From Bacteroidia bacterium (GTDB lineage Bacteria > Bacteroidota > Bacteroidia > Bacteroidales > Azobacteroidaceae): DNA of 64,000 nt. This document shows, in pieces, positions 1-7,684 of the stretch. Under the pieces are notes generated by a model that saw only the letters and a list, made by a program, of their open reading frames with translations, searched no databases and was not told the DNA's origin. The stretch's first letter is position 1; each line of letters begins with the position of its first letter. The stretch covers positions 1 through 64,000 of the forward strand of contig BNTW01000003.1 of assembly GCA_025996895.1 (NCBI GenBank), written 5' to 3'. Position numbers and translations under genes: made by a program.

Positions 1-49
1 CTCGGCACTCGCTTATTTCATCATTGATGGATTCTTCTCAAATAATTCA

Positions 50-57
50 TATATTTG
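50..57 (+). promoter_or_regulatory. -7 promoter element (TATATTTG) for the tandem T9SS cargo genes
   Basis: The octamer matches the Bacteroidota sigma-ABfr -7 consensus TAnnTTTG. It lies about 100 bases before the first start codon, so the transcript would have an A-rich leader of about 90 bases. The downstream gene has no obvious promoter of its own, so both cargo genes probably share this one. Confidence 0.6.
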
Positions 58-157
58 CATAAAATTGTAAGCCTTTAATCTGTTGCAATCAGGCAAAATA
101 TTCCATTTTTATTTCAAATAAAAACAGAAAGAAGACATAAATAAAAATTAATAAGAA

Positions 158-1582
158 ATGAAAACAAAATTATTTTGGTTCGCCCTTTTGGCGATCCTGT
201 TCTCGGTGAACAATAGTAGCTTGGCACAAGACTATGCAGGGAGCAAGACGGTAACTTCCGCAGGGAATGTGGATCTTACGGATTGGATTGTTCCGACAGA
301 TGTAGTCAAGCAGATTTATCTCTTGAAAATTGTAGTAGAACAAGCTGATCCTCAGCTAGTTAATACAGGAGTGAATGCGTGGACAACTCCATATCGTAAT
401 TTCCCTGGTAATTATCCTAATTATTCTAGTTGGGTAAATGCACATTGGGCTCCTATTAGTGTACCAGGTGCCCCTTATTCGATTGCTCTTGCAGGAGTGG
501 GACTTGTTCAGTATGATGTGTCTTATATTTCAGACCCATGGATCGGAGTAGATCAGGCAGCGGATGCAGAGAGTCCACATTTAACAAGTTTTGGTGGAAC
601 GATTACTGCCCAAAATGTTGTTAATTTGAAATTAAGTAGTGTCTTTGCAAGTTATTATGATGAAATAATTAAATTGGAAAATGGTATTGAAGTTGCATCT
701 ATTGGTCTCAATCAAGCAGTGTATACCATCTCGGAATCAGGGAGTTATCGTCTTAGCACTCGTAGTGGAAGTTCGAGTCCGCTTGAAAATTTAGACTTTG
801 AAGTGAATATCGGTGGTTCTATGACTCCTACAGTGACTAATGTTACTGTCTCTCCTCCATCAACTTCGGTTGAAAAAAGTCAGACGAAACAATTCACTGC
901 TCAGGTGACTGGGACTAATACTCCTGCTACAACGGTAAATTGGACTGTAGAAGGAGCTACGGCTTCTAGTATCAGTACTTCAGGACTCTTGAGTGTAGGA
1001 AGTGGTGAGACTGCTACTACCCTTGTGGTTAGAGCGACCTCAACGGTGGATAATACTAAGAGTGGCACGGCAAGTGTTATTGTCGGCTCGCCACCACCGG
1101 TAATTAACTACTACACTGTAACCGCCCATACCGACCCGCCCGAAGCCCCTGCCGTCACTATCTATGAATATATAGATGGGAGCTGGAACACAGCAATAAG
1201 CGATGGCACATTTGAAGAAGGACAATACTGCTCAGTAAAAATATCGGATTACAGTATAGATGATTGGCAACAAATAGGTTGGACAGTCAATGGCGACACC
1301 ATTAACGATGCTTATGGTTATTATCACACGGGAAACTACTCTTTTATCGTAACCGCCGACACCGAAATAGTTGCTCATTTCACACGGACAACCGACATTC
1401 CCGACCTGTCCTCTGCCCCGCCGATAGCGCGCGTAGTTGTTTACGACCTTGCAGGAAAAATAATAATCGAAAAACAGGGCGATACCACAGCCGGGGAAGT
1501 ATCGGCGCTCCCTGCCGGAATATATGTTAAGAAGGAAATTTTGGGTACCGGTGCGGTAAGGTCAAGGAAGATAGTGAAATAA
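158..1582 (+). CDS. Secreted T9SS cargo protein with Ig-like (Big_2) domain
   Basis: A 474-residue protein with a signal peptide (about residues 1-23, ending SSLAQ). A large N-terminal beta-rich domain (about 24-215) is shared with the next gene. A bacterial Ig-like domain follows (about 222-312). Residues about 315-410 resemble divergent InlB B-repeat modules. The last ~55 residues form a type IX secretion C-terminal sorting domain (VVVYDLAGKII ... LPAGIYV ... KIVK). It should cross the outer membrane by T9SS and be surface-attached or released. Adhesion or substrate binding is plausible but not shown; no catalytic motif was recognised. The next gene starts 18 bases downstream. Confidence 0.8.
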   Translation: MKTKLFWFALLAILFSVNNSSLAQDYAGSKTVTSAGNVDLTDWIVPTDVVKQIYLLKIVVEQADPQLVNTGVNAWTTPYRNFPGNYPNYSSWVNAHWAPISVPGAPYSIALAGVGLVQYDVSYISDPWIGVDQAADAESPHLTSFGGTITAQNVVNLKLSSVFASYYDEIIKLENGIEVASIGLNQAVYTISESGSYRLSTRSGSSSPLENLDFEVNIGGSMTPTVTNVTVSPPSTSVEKSQTKQFTAQVTGTNTPATTVNWTVEGATASSISTSGLLSVGSGETATTLVVRATSTVDNTKSGTASVIVGSPPPVINYYTVTAHTDPPEAPAVTIYEYIDGSWNTAISDGTFEEGQYCSVKISDYSIDDWQQIGWTVNGDTINDAYGYYHTGNYSFIVTADTEIVAHFTRTTDIPDLSSAPPIARVVVYDLAGKIIIEKQGDTTAGEVSALPAGIYVKKEILGTGAVRSRKIVK

Positions 1583-1600
1583 TAAAATTTAAGCCCGAAA

Positions 1601-3091
1601 ATGAAAACAAGTAAAATTTTGATCGTCCTCGTGGCGATGTTGAGTCTGATGAACACCAGTAGTTGGGCTCAGGAGACGATTATCACTACACCAGGAGAGT
1701 ACGTGGTACCTTATGATGGCAATTTTCCTCGACAAAGTGTGACAAAAATTGTAGTAGAAAAGGTAGCCCCATCGCAAGTAAAAATTGGATTTGGATGGAC
1801 TACTAATTTCTGGTCCACTCCTGTGGGACATCCAGAGGATAATAGTTATGCTAATTTCGTAAGTGCTTCCTTACCGGGACCTTATGACAACACTGGTAGT
1901 GATGGAGTACAAGGGACTAAAGTCAGTTACATCTCGTGGCCCGAAATCTGGGTCAATGGGGTAAAAATGGGGAATATCACTCACAATGGCGCTCAATTTA
2001 GTTATGCAGAGGGAATAACGCAAGAAATATTTCATGTGGAGCAATCGGGCGAATATGTAGAACTGCGTCCCCAAAATGCAAGCGATATAGTGGAATTGCG
2101 GTGTAATCCGTATTTTACCACATACAATGGCTCAAAGGGCGGAGTTAATTGGCTGTATGCACAATACATAGCAGGCGAAAAGGTCGCTGGCATGCAAAGT
2201 TCCTATATTTTGAATGTGCCTTATGAAGAATATTTGTTCATAACAGGCGATAGTTACGGTGCTTCGCCAAGGAATGATGTCTATTTCAGTATAAGAAAAC
2301 CCGATTATGTGCCTGTGGCAGGCATTTCGTTGCCCGAAAGTATCACGCAGTGCGGCAATGGCGAGGTAAGCCTGCAATGTGAATTTTTTCCTGCCAATGC
2401 CACGTACCGGGATTTGATATGGACATATCATTACGCAGGCATGAACGATTGGCAGTTGATAACAGAAAGAGGTGGCGCAAGCAAGGACTTTTGGGTAAAT
2501 ATGGGCGAATCAACGGTAATTAAAGTATCTTCTGTTGATGGACAATTTGTTGATTCCTGCCTTGTTACCATAACACCTTATATAGATTGGCAAAGCGTTA
2601 CATTAGACAAACATTCCGCTACGCTGCACGTTGGCGATAAACTTACATTGCATGCCATTGTTTCACCGTCCGATGTTTGCAATTCTGAGTTAAACTGGTA
2701 TTCTACCGGTCCGCACATTGCAAGTGTAGATGAAAATGGCGTGGTTACCGCCCACGATTGGATGAATGGCAATGCGTATATTTATGTAAGCGAGCGACCT
2801 GTGGCTATGGGAATAAGTGATTATTGCGTGATAACGGTTTTAGACGGTGTCAACGATATACCCGAAGTTTCGGCACAACCAAGCATTACCATAATCGATG
2901 AGCAAATCATAATTAACAATGTACTCCCGATTAAACGAGTGGCTATCCATGCTGTTTCAGGGAATAAGGTGATAGAAAGAGTGGGAGATATTCGAGAGAT
3001 TGAGGTGTCTTCCCTTCATTCCGGGATGTATATTGTGCGGGTTATTTTAGAGAATGGGAAGACTCTTTCTCAAAAGATTGTGAAAGACTGA
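1601..3091 (+). CDS. Secreted T9SS cargo protein, paralog of the preceding gene, with Big_2 domain
   Basis: A 496-residue protein with a signal peptide (1-24, ending SSWAQ). Its N-terminal domain shares the pattern KIVVE...W.TP...N/YxxFVSA...VSYIS with the upstream gene, so the two are tandem paralogs. Residues about 330-415 are a Big_2 Ig-like domain (VTLDKHSATLHVGD). The last ~75 residues are a T9SS sorting domain (PIKRVAIHAVSGNKVIE ... LHSGMYIVRV ... KIVKD). The 3' end of the gene, from 2927 into the flank at 3121, is duplicated at 4827-4996. No enzymatic motif is visible; the ligand is unknown. Confidence 0.8.
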   Translation: MKTSKILIVLVAMLSLMNTSSWAQETIITTPGEYVVPYDGNFPRQSVTKIVVEKVAPSQVKIGFGWTTNFWSTPVGHPEDNSYANFVSASLPGPYDNTGSDGVQGTKVSYISWPEIWVNGVKMGNITHNGAQFSYAEGITQEIFHVEQSGEYVELRPQNASDIVELRCNPYFTTYNGSKGGVNWLYAQYIAGEKVAGMQSSYILNVPYEEYLFITGDSYGASPRNDVYFSIRKPDYVPVAGISLPESITQCGNGEVSLQCEFFPANATYRDLIWTYHYAGMNDWQLITERGGASKDFWVNMGESTVIKVSSVDGQFVDSCLVTITPYIDWQSVTLDKHSATLHVGDKLTLHAIVSPSDVCNSELNWYSTGPHIASVDENGVVTAHDWMNGNAYIYVSERPVAMGISDYCVITVLDGVNDIPEVSAQPSITIIDEQIIINNVLPIKRVAIHAVSGNKVIERVGDIREIEVSSLHSGMYIVRVILENGKTLSQKIVKD

Positions 3092-3121
3092 CCTGAGTTT
3101 CATCGGACGTAGTGCAGAGCG
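2927..3121 (+). repeat. Direct repeat copy 1: T9SS sorting-domain 3' end plus flank
   Basis: These 195 bases cover the end of the second cargo gene and 30 bases of downstream flank. Nearly identical sequence recurs at 4827-4996, where 27 bases (2981-3007) are replaced by two. Identity continues past the stop codon to a common end at GTAGTGCAGAGCG. The duplication therefore includes non-coding flank and is a DNA-level event, not protein convergence. Confidence 0.9.
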
Positions 3122-3293
3122 GTATGATACATATAAGGAAGATTTTCACAAAAGATGCACTCCCCTGTTGGTCGTAACGTGCAAATACTGAATGATTTGC
3201 GTTTGGCGTAGCATCCCCCGTTCAGCGTAGCGTGATAATAACTCAACATTAATTGTTTTACAGGTATATTTTTGGCAGTTTAATAAAAAACAG

Positions 3294-3301
3294 TATCTTT
3301 G
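3294..3301 (+). promoter_or_regulatory. -7 promoter element (TATCTTTG) for the AAA/DUF4143 gene
   Basis: A full match to TAnnTTTG, 87 bases before the ATPase start codon. The predicted transcription start falls inside the first unit of the 23-bp repeat array that begins at 3303. The rest of the 296-base gap before the gene (3092-3293) shows no other feature I can name. Confidence 0.6.
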
Positions 3302-3302
3302 C

Positions 3303-3371
3303 GGTATTATTTCACAAATAGAAATGGTATTATTTCACAAATGAAAATGGTATTATTCTCATAATCAGTTG
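3303..3371 (+). repeat. Tandem 23-bp repeats between promoter and ATPase gene, operator-like
   Basis: Two near-perfect 23-base units (3303-3325 and 3326-3348) and a third, degenerate unit (from 3349) start with GGTATTATTTCACAAAT or a variant. Within a unit, TTTCA-CAAA-TGAAA is an imperfect dyad, clearest in unit 2. A 23-bp period is close to two helical turns, so a protein would meet the units on nearly the same face of the DNA. The position just after the -7 element suits an operator or a regulated leader. The binding factor is unknown. Confidence 0.6.
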
Positions 3372-3387
3372 ATAAAAACTTGATTTT

Positions 3388-4650
3388 ATGGCATATAGAA
3401 ACAGATTGGCTGATGGCGAAATAGAGGAGCGTTTGGGGTTTTCCGGAGCACTTTTAATACGTGGAGCAAAGGGTTGTGGAAAAACTTTTGCCGCCCAACA
3501 ACACGCCAAGAGCGAACTGTTTGTAGATACGGATGCTAATGTTGCAGGCTGGATGGCTGCCGACCCTAACTTGCTGCTACGAGGAGAAACACCTCGTTTG
3601 CTTGACGAATGGCAAATTTACCCTGAACTTTTCAATTATGTTCGCAGAGAAGTAGATATTCGACAAAGTTCGGGACAATTTATCCTCACAGGTTCGGCAA
3701 ATCCTGTTCTTGATGCAAAAATTCACTCCGGTGTTGGTCGCTTTTCCATACTGCGAATGAGACCGATGTCGCGTTTCGAGTTGGGTTTTTCTAACGGACA
3801 GGTTTCCCTGCACGATTTACTCAATAGCGAATTTAACGCTGATTTTAAAGATGTAGAGGCACGATTTTATTCTATTGAAGAAGTGATTGAACAGTTAATT
3901 TTTGGAGGTTGGCCTGCCCTTTTAGGAAAAAATTTAAAGTCAGCGATTCAATTTTCTCGCGATTACGTAGAGTTGACTGCCGATACGGATATTTCACGGG
4001 TTGACGGTGTGAAGCGAGATGCTGCAAAAGTGTTGCGATTTATGCGCTCGTTTGCACGTAATATTGCAACGCAAACGCCCATATCCACCATCGTTGAGGA
4101 CGTAAAAGGTGCGGAAGGAGAATTGTCCGAAAACACGGCTCTTTCGTATGTCGATGCGCTTGAAAAATTGATGATTATTGAAGATTTGCCTGCTTGGAAC
4201 ACTCATATTCGTTCTACCGTTGCTCTGCGCACAACACCCAAACGGCATTTTGTTGACCCTTCTTTGGCTATTGGTGCATTAGAACTTTCTGCGAATGATT
4301 TATTGAATGATTTGAACTATACCGGCTATTTGTTTGAATCGTCTGTTGTCAGAGATTTACGTGTTTATGCCGAAACAGTTGGCGCTAAAGTGAGTTTTTT
4401 CAGGGACGCAAAAGAGCGAGAAATTGATGCCATTGTGCATAAAGCGGATGGAACATGGGCAGGTATTGAAATAAAATTAGGCGACCGCAGAATAGATGAG
4501 GGTGCGCAATCGTTGTTAAAAATTCACACCATTTTAGACTTCGAAAAGGTCAAAAAACCCTCTTCTTTGAATGTAATTACCAGTAGCGGTTTCCCCTACC
4601 GGCGCAAAGACGGAGTGAATGTGATTCCCATTTCTGTGCTTGGGTGTTAA
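3388..4650 (+). CDS. AAA+ ATPase with DUF4143 domain
   Basis: A 420-residue member of the prokaryotic AAA_14/DUF4143 family. Walker A is GAKGCGKT (residues 26-33), the Walker B-like segment is LLDEW (71-75), and the sensor-like segment is ILTGSANP (99-106). The C-terminal half is DUF4143, with REIDAIV (about 345) and GIEIKLGD (about 362) forming a PD-(D/E)XK nuclease-like signature. Family members are common in anaerobes and often variably present; their role is not established. The gene has its own promoter and operator-like array, and lies between two copies of a T9SS sorting-domain segment, which suggests it came in by recombination. Length is normal. Confidence 0.85.
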   Translation: MAYRNRLADGEIEERLGFSGALLIRGAKGCGKTFAAQQHAKSELFVDTDANVAGWMAADPNLLLRGETPRLLDEWQIYPELFNYVRREVDIRQSSGQFILTGSANPVLDAKIHSGVGRFSILRMRPMSRFELGFSNGQVSLHDLLNSEFNADFKDVEARFYSIEEVIEQLIFGGWPALLGKNLKSAIQFSRDYVELTADTDISRVDGVKRDAAKVLRFMRSFARNIATQTPISTIVEDVKGAEGELSENTALSYVDALEKLMIIEDLPAWNTHIRSTVALRTTPKRHFVDPSLAIGALELSANDLLNDLNYTGYLFESSVVRDLRVYAETVGAKVSFFRDAKEREIDAIVHKADGTWAGIEIKLGDRRIDEGAQSLLKIHTILDFEKVKKPSSLNVITSSGFPYRRKDGVNVIPISVLGC

Positions 4651-4679
4651 ATTTTACGGGCTTAGTGTAATGGTTTAGC

Positions 4680-4966
4680 AGAACAGCTACTTCTCCATCT
4701 GAAATGGTTTATTTTAATGTGGTTATCACTGGCTCTTCGGGTTCTGGAATGGTGGAAGCAGAGAAAGAAAAACTTTTAATTTACCCAAGTTTCGTGCAGT
4801 CAATGGTATTTCTTCAGTCAGAAACTCCGATTAAACGAGTGGCTATCCATGCTGTTTCAGGGAATAAGGTGATAGAAAGACATCTTCCCTTCATTCCGGG
4901 ATGTATATTGTGCGGGTTATTTTAGAGAATGGGAAGACCCTTTCTCAAAAGATTGTGAAAGACTGA
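4680..4966 (+). pseudogene. Frameshifted remnant of a T9SS cargo protein C-terminus
   Basis: From about 4680 the frame reads like the end of a cargo protein (MVYFNVVITGSSGSG, then EKEKLLIYPSF). It then enters the duplicated sorting domain (PIKRVAIHAVSGNKVIER). At 4881-4882 two bases stand where the intact copy has 27, a net loss of 25, which shifts the frame. The remaining sorting-domain codons (MYIVRV ... KIVKD) continue in another frame to a stop at 4964-4966. No start codon or signal peptide is present, so it is a fragment. Confidence 0.8.
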
Positions 4967-4996
4967 CCTGAGTTCCATCGGACGTAGTGCAGAGCG
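4827..4996 (+). repeat. Direct repeat copy 2: degenerate T9SS sorting-domain segment
   Basis: The second copy of the segment at 2927-3121, 170 bases long because of the internal loss at 4881. Point differences are few (for example gaagaccc for gaagactc), so the duplication is fairly recent. Together the copies bracket the DUF4143 gene. Confidence 0.9.
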
Positions 4997-5038
4997 TTCT
5001 TTGAGAGGTTGGTTTGCACACGAGAATTATTAAAACTT

Positions 5039-5321
5039 TGGCTAAATCTTTTTTTGAGGTGCTATTGGAAAATAAAAATCTTGGAGATGCAATAATTTTC
5101 AGCAGATGTCTCACTTCGTTCGACATGACGCGACGACTTTTTTTGTGTGTGGTGGGGGGGATTGGGGCGGCTTCGCCGCCCCAATCCCCCCATCCTATTA
5201 CCCTCCAAGACAGGAATCGTCATGTCGAGCATCGCGAGACATCTGCTGCCAATAAGCACAATTTTCTACAGTTCTCCTTGTCGGAGAATTTCCAATAGCA
5301 CCTCAAAAAAAGATTTAGCCA
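5039..5321. repeat. Nested palindromic element, 283 bp, three pairs of inverted arms
   Basis: The outer arms are perfect 30-base inverted repeats (5039-5068 and 5292-5321, left arm TGGCTAAATC...). The middle arms are 31 bases (5100-5130 and 5218-5248) with central mismatches. The core is a 17-bp GC-rich stem (5155-5171 with 5175-5191) closed by a TTC loop. The middle arm resembles the short palindromic sequences (GACATGACG/TCGAGC...) scattered in Bacteroidota genomes. No transposase is encoded. It could be a MITE-like or REP-like element; as RNA the core would be an extremely stable hairpin. Confidence 0.8.
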
Positions 5322-5485
5322 ATTTTCGGAAGAATGGATAGTGAAATATTACAAGATGGTGTAGAACTATCTGTATAAGCAAAAAAGAACGAATCCGGAA
5401 AAAAATTATCCATAGGTTCATCGTAGAGTGATGACCAATGTAACTAAGGTGTTGGGCGAAGTCTCCGGAATTCGTCCGTTAATAG

Positions 5486-5604
5486 CAGGTCTTCGACTTG
5501 CAACAAAAGGAAGCGAAGATATTAAGCAAAAAATATCATTCCCTAAAAGACGATTTGTCCTCTTTCAAGGACGAGTTACTGAAGAATCCTACCATGGGAT
5601 ACGA
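5486..5604 (+). pseudogene. RelE/ParE-type toxin remnant
   Basis: One frame reads FDLQQKEAKILSKKYHSLKD, then DELLKNPTMGYE. This matches the pattern of the N-terminal half of Bacteroidota RelE/ParE toxins (KEAK.L.KKY.SLK.DL ... EL..NP..G). There is no ATG, a TAG lies just upstream (5483), and the catalytic C-terminal half (usually GGARVI) is absent. No antitoxin gene is seen. The rest of 5322-5660 shows no supportable gene. Confidence 0.55.
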
Positions 5605-5660
5605 AACAAAACATGACTTTACTTTTCCATTTTGTTCTTTATTCTATCGACTTTTTTTCG

Positions 5661-5668
5661 TACCTTTG
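5661..5668 (+). promoter_or_regulatory. -7 promoter element (TACCTTTG) for the aspartokinase operon
   Basis: A full match to TAnnTTTG, 24 bases before the aspartokinase ATG, implying a leader of about 15-20 bases. The next two genes follow at gaps of 5 and 14 bases and are probably co-transcribed. Confidence 0.65.
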
Positions 5669-5691
5669 CGCGCAATTTTGATTAGAAGAAA

Positions 5692-7080
5692 ATGCTTACA
5701 GTAGAGAAAATCGGGGGAACGTCCATGTCGCAGTTTGGCGATTGTCTAAACAATATTATCAAGCGCAACCGCACGGAAGCGGACATGTATAATCGAATTT
5801 TTGTTGTTTCGGCTTATAATAATGTAACCAATTGGCTGCTCGAACATAAAAAAACCGGCGAGCCGGGCGTTTATGCCAAGTTTCTGAACAACGAGGAATA
5901 CGAAACGGCACTTGACGAACTTTGTGTTAAACTCTTGATTATCAATCGCGAATTGGAGCCGGTCGGACTAAACGTATCTGAAGCCGACAGTTTTATTCAA
6001 TATCGTATCGAGCAGGCAAAAATCTATCTTTCGTCGATGTACAAAGTGTTGGCGTCGGGTTATGTCGAAAAAACGAATATTTATCTGGCAGCCCGCGAAA
6101 TTCTGGCATCGCTGGGCGAAGCCCATTCGGCTTGGAATACGGTTAATATATTAAATAATCATGGTATTAATGCCACATTTATCGACCTTTGCGGATTTAA
6201 TGATAACGAGCCACTGACCATCGACGAACGGATACATAAGGCTTTTCAGGGTATTGATTTCTCGAAAACGTTGTGCGTGGCAACCGGCTATACCAAAGGA
6301 ACAGAGGGAATTATGCGTGCATTCGATCGCGGCTATTCGGAAGTTACATTTAGTAAAGTAGCAGTCGATGTGAAAGCCGACGAAGCGATTATCCACAAGG
6401 AATTTCATTTGTCGAGTGCCGACCCGAAGTTGGTGGGTGTAGATAAATCCATTCCGGTAGGGAAAACAAATTATATGATTGCCGACCAGCTGGCCGACGT
6501 CGGCATGGAAGCCATTCATCCGAAAGCGGCCAAACCGTTGGAATTGGCGGGCGTGAAAATCCGCATTAAAAATACGTTTGAGCCTGACCACGAAGGCACG
6601 TTGATTTCCAAGGATTATGTTTCACCTGTACCTAAAATCGAAATCGTGTCGGGAACAGACAAAGTGATTGCGTTTGAGGTACATGATCCCATGATGGTAG
6701 GTGAAGTGGGTTATGATTTGAAAATTATGCAAATCATGCAGAAACATCAAGTCAGTTATATTCTCAAGTCGACCAATGCCAACAGTATCACGATGGTCGT
6801 TTGGGACAAACCTGAAGTTCACCGGATGCTAAAGGAAATGCAGACGCAGGTGTATGAACTGACCGTCAAGCCGGTGGCGATTGTGTGTGCGATGGGAACG
6901 AACATCGCGCGTCCGGGTTTTTTATACCGCGCAGCGAAAGCCCTGAGTGACAACGAAATAAATATTGAATGTTTTGGTCAATCGTTGAAACAGGTGAATA
7001 TGCAGTTTGTGATTGCACGCGAGCGGTATGCCGATGCGGTGATTACGCTTAACGATGCTTTAGTATTAAATAATAAATAA
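5692..7080 (+). CDS. lysC: Aspartate kinase (monofunctional, with ACT domains)
   Basis: Phosphorylates aspartate at the first step of the lysine, threonine and methionine branch. The N-terminus has the amino-acid-kinase signature KIGGTSM (residues 6-12). The kinase domain runs to about residue 295 and includes FSKVAVDVKADEA and a VGKTNYMIADQLADVGMEAIHPKAA segment (given here as a region near residue 260). The C-terminal ~155 residues form two ACT-type regulatory domains, so feedback inhibition is likely. At 462 residues it is monofunctional, with no homoserine dehydrogenase domain. The gene leads an apparent operon with a MarC protein and an AspT-like transporter. Confidence 0.9.
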   Translation: MLTVEKIGGTSMSQFGDCLNNIIKRNRTEADMYNRIFVVSAYNNVTNWLLEHKKTGEPGVYAKFLNNEEYETALDELCVKLLIINRELEPVGLNVSEADSFIQYRIEQAKIYLSSMYKVLASGYVEKTNIYLAAREILASLGEAHSAWNTVNILNNHGINATFIDLCGFNDNEPLTIDERIHKAFQGIDFSKTLCVATGYTKGTEGIMRAFDRGYSEVTFSKVAVDVKADEAIIHKEFHLSSADPKLVGVDKSIPVGKTNYMIADQLADVGMEAIHPKAAKPLELAGVKIRIKNTFEPDHEGTLISKDYVSPVPKIEIVSGTDKVIAFEVHDPMMVGEVGYDLKIMQIMQKHQVSYILKSTNANSITMVVWDKPEVHRMLKEMQTQVYELTVKPVAIVCAMGTNIARPGFLYRAAKALSDNEINIECFGQSLKQVNMQFVIARERYADAVITLNDALVLNNK

Positions 7081-7085
7081 GAATT

Positions 7086-7670
7086 ATGGAACAGTTTGAT
7101 ATACAACAACTTGTCAGTGCGTTTATCGTCCTGTTCGCCATTATCGACGTTACAGGGTCATTACCGATATTAGTGGATTTGAAGGAGAGGCATAAAACCT
7201 TCAGTCCGCTGAAAGCCTCCTTTTTTTCATTCCTGATTTTGCTGGCTTTCTTTTTTATCGGCGAAGGAATTTTGCACCTGTTCAGTGTAGATGTTACTTC
7301 GTTTGCGGTTGCCGGTTCGATTGTACTTTTCGTAATCGGCTGTGAAATGACTTTCGGTATTGAAATTTTCAAAATGGATGGGCCGACCAACAATGCGACC
7401 ATTGTGCCGATTATTTTTCCGCTGTTGGCTGGGCCGGGCGCATTCACGGCTTTGCTGTCGCTGAAAGCCGAATACAGTTCTTTAAATATTATTTTGGCAT
7501 TGGTTATTAATATGGTTATCGTGTATATTGTGCTTCGCAACGTCAATCTGGTTGAAAAACTGATAGGAGCGGGCGGAATTTACATTTTACGTAAGTTCTT
7601 CGGTATCATTCTATTAGCGGTATCCGTCAAGTTGTTTATGAGTAATATTACATCTTTATTAGGCACATAA
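7086..7670 (+). CDS. MarC family integral membrane protein
   Basis: A 194-residue inner-membrane protein with about six transmembrane helices and the family's DVTGSLPILVDL near the N-terminus. MarC (UPF0056) proteins have no firmly established substrate; a former link to multidrug resistance has been questioned. The gene starts 5 bases after aspartokinase and 14 bases before an AspT-type transporter, so it probably belongs to that operon. Confidence 0.85.
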   Translation: MEQFDIQQLVSAFIVLFAIIDVTGSLPILVDLKERHKTFSPLKASFFSFLILLAFFFIGEGILHLFSVDVTSFAVAGSIVLFVIGCEMTFGIEIFKMDGPTNNATIVPIIFPLLAGPGAFTALLSLKAEYSSLNIILALVINMVIVYIVLRNVNLVEKLIGAGGIYILRKFFGIILLAVSVKLFMSNITSLLGT

Positions 7671-7684
7671 AATAAAAAACAGGC

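Noticed and set aside
3303..3371. Short regularly spaced repeats that might be a small CRISPR array
   Set aside because: The units are directly adjacent, with no unique spacers between them, and no cas genes are present. An operator-like array fits better.
5014..5341. Several ORFs of 60-95 codons on both strands
   Set aside because: They run through the nested palindrome and mirror each other across strands, as expected from inverted repeats.
5428..5616. 62-codon ATG ORF before aspartokinase
   Set aside because: It overlaps the RelE-like remnant in another frame and resembles no family I recognise; the remnant's frame is the better explanation.
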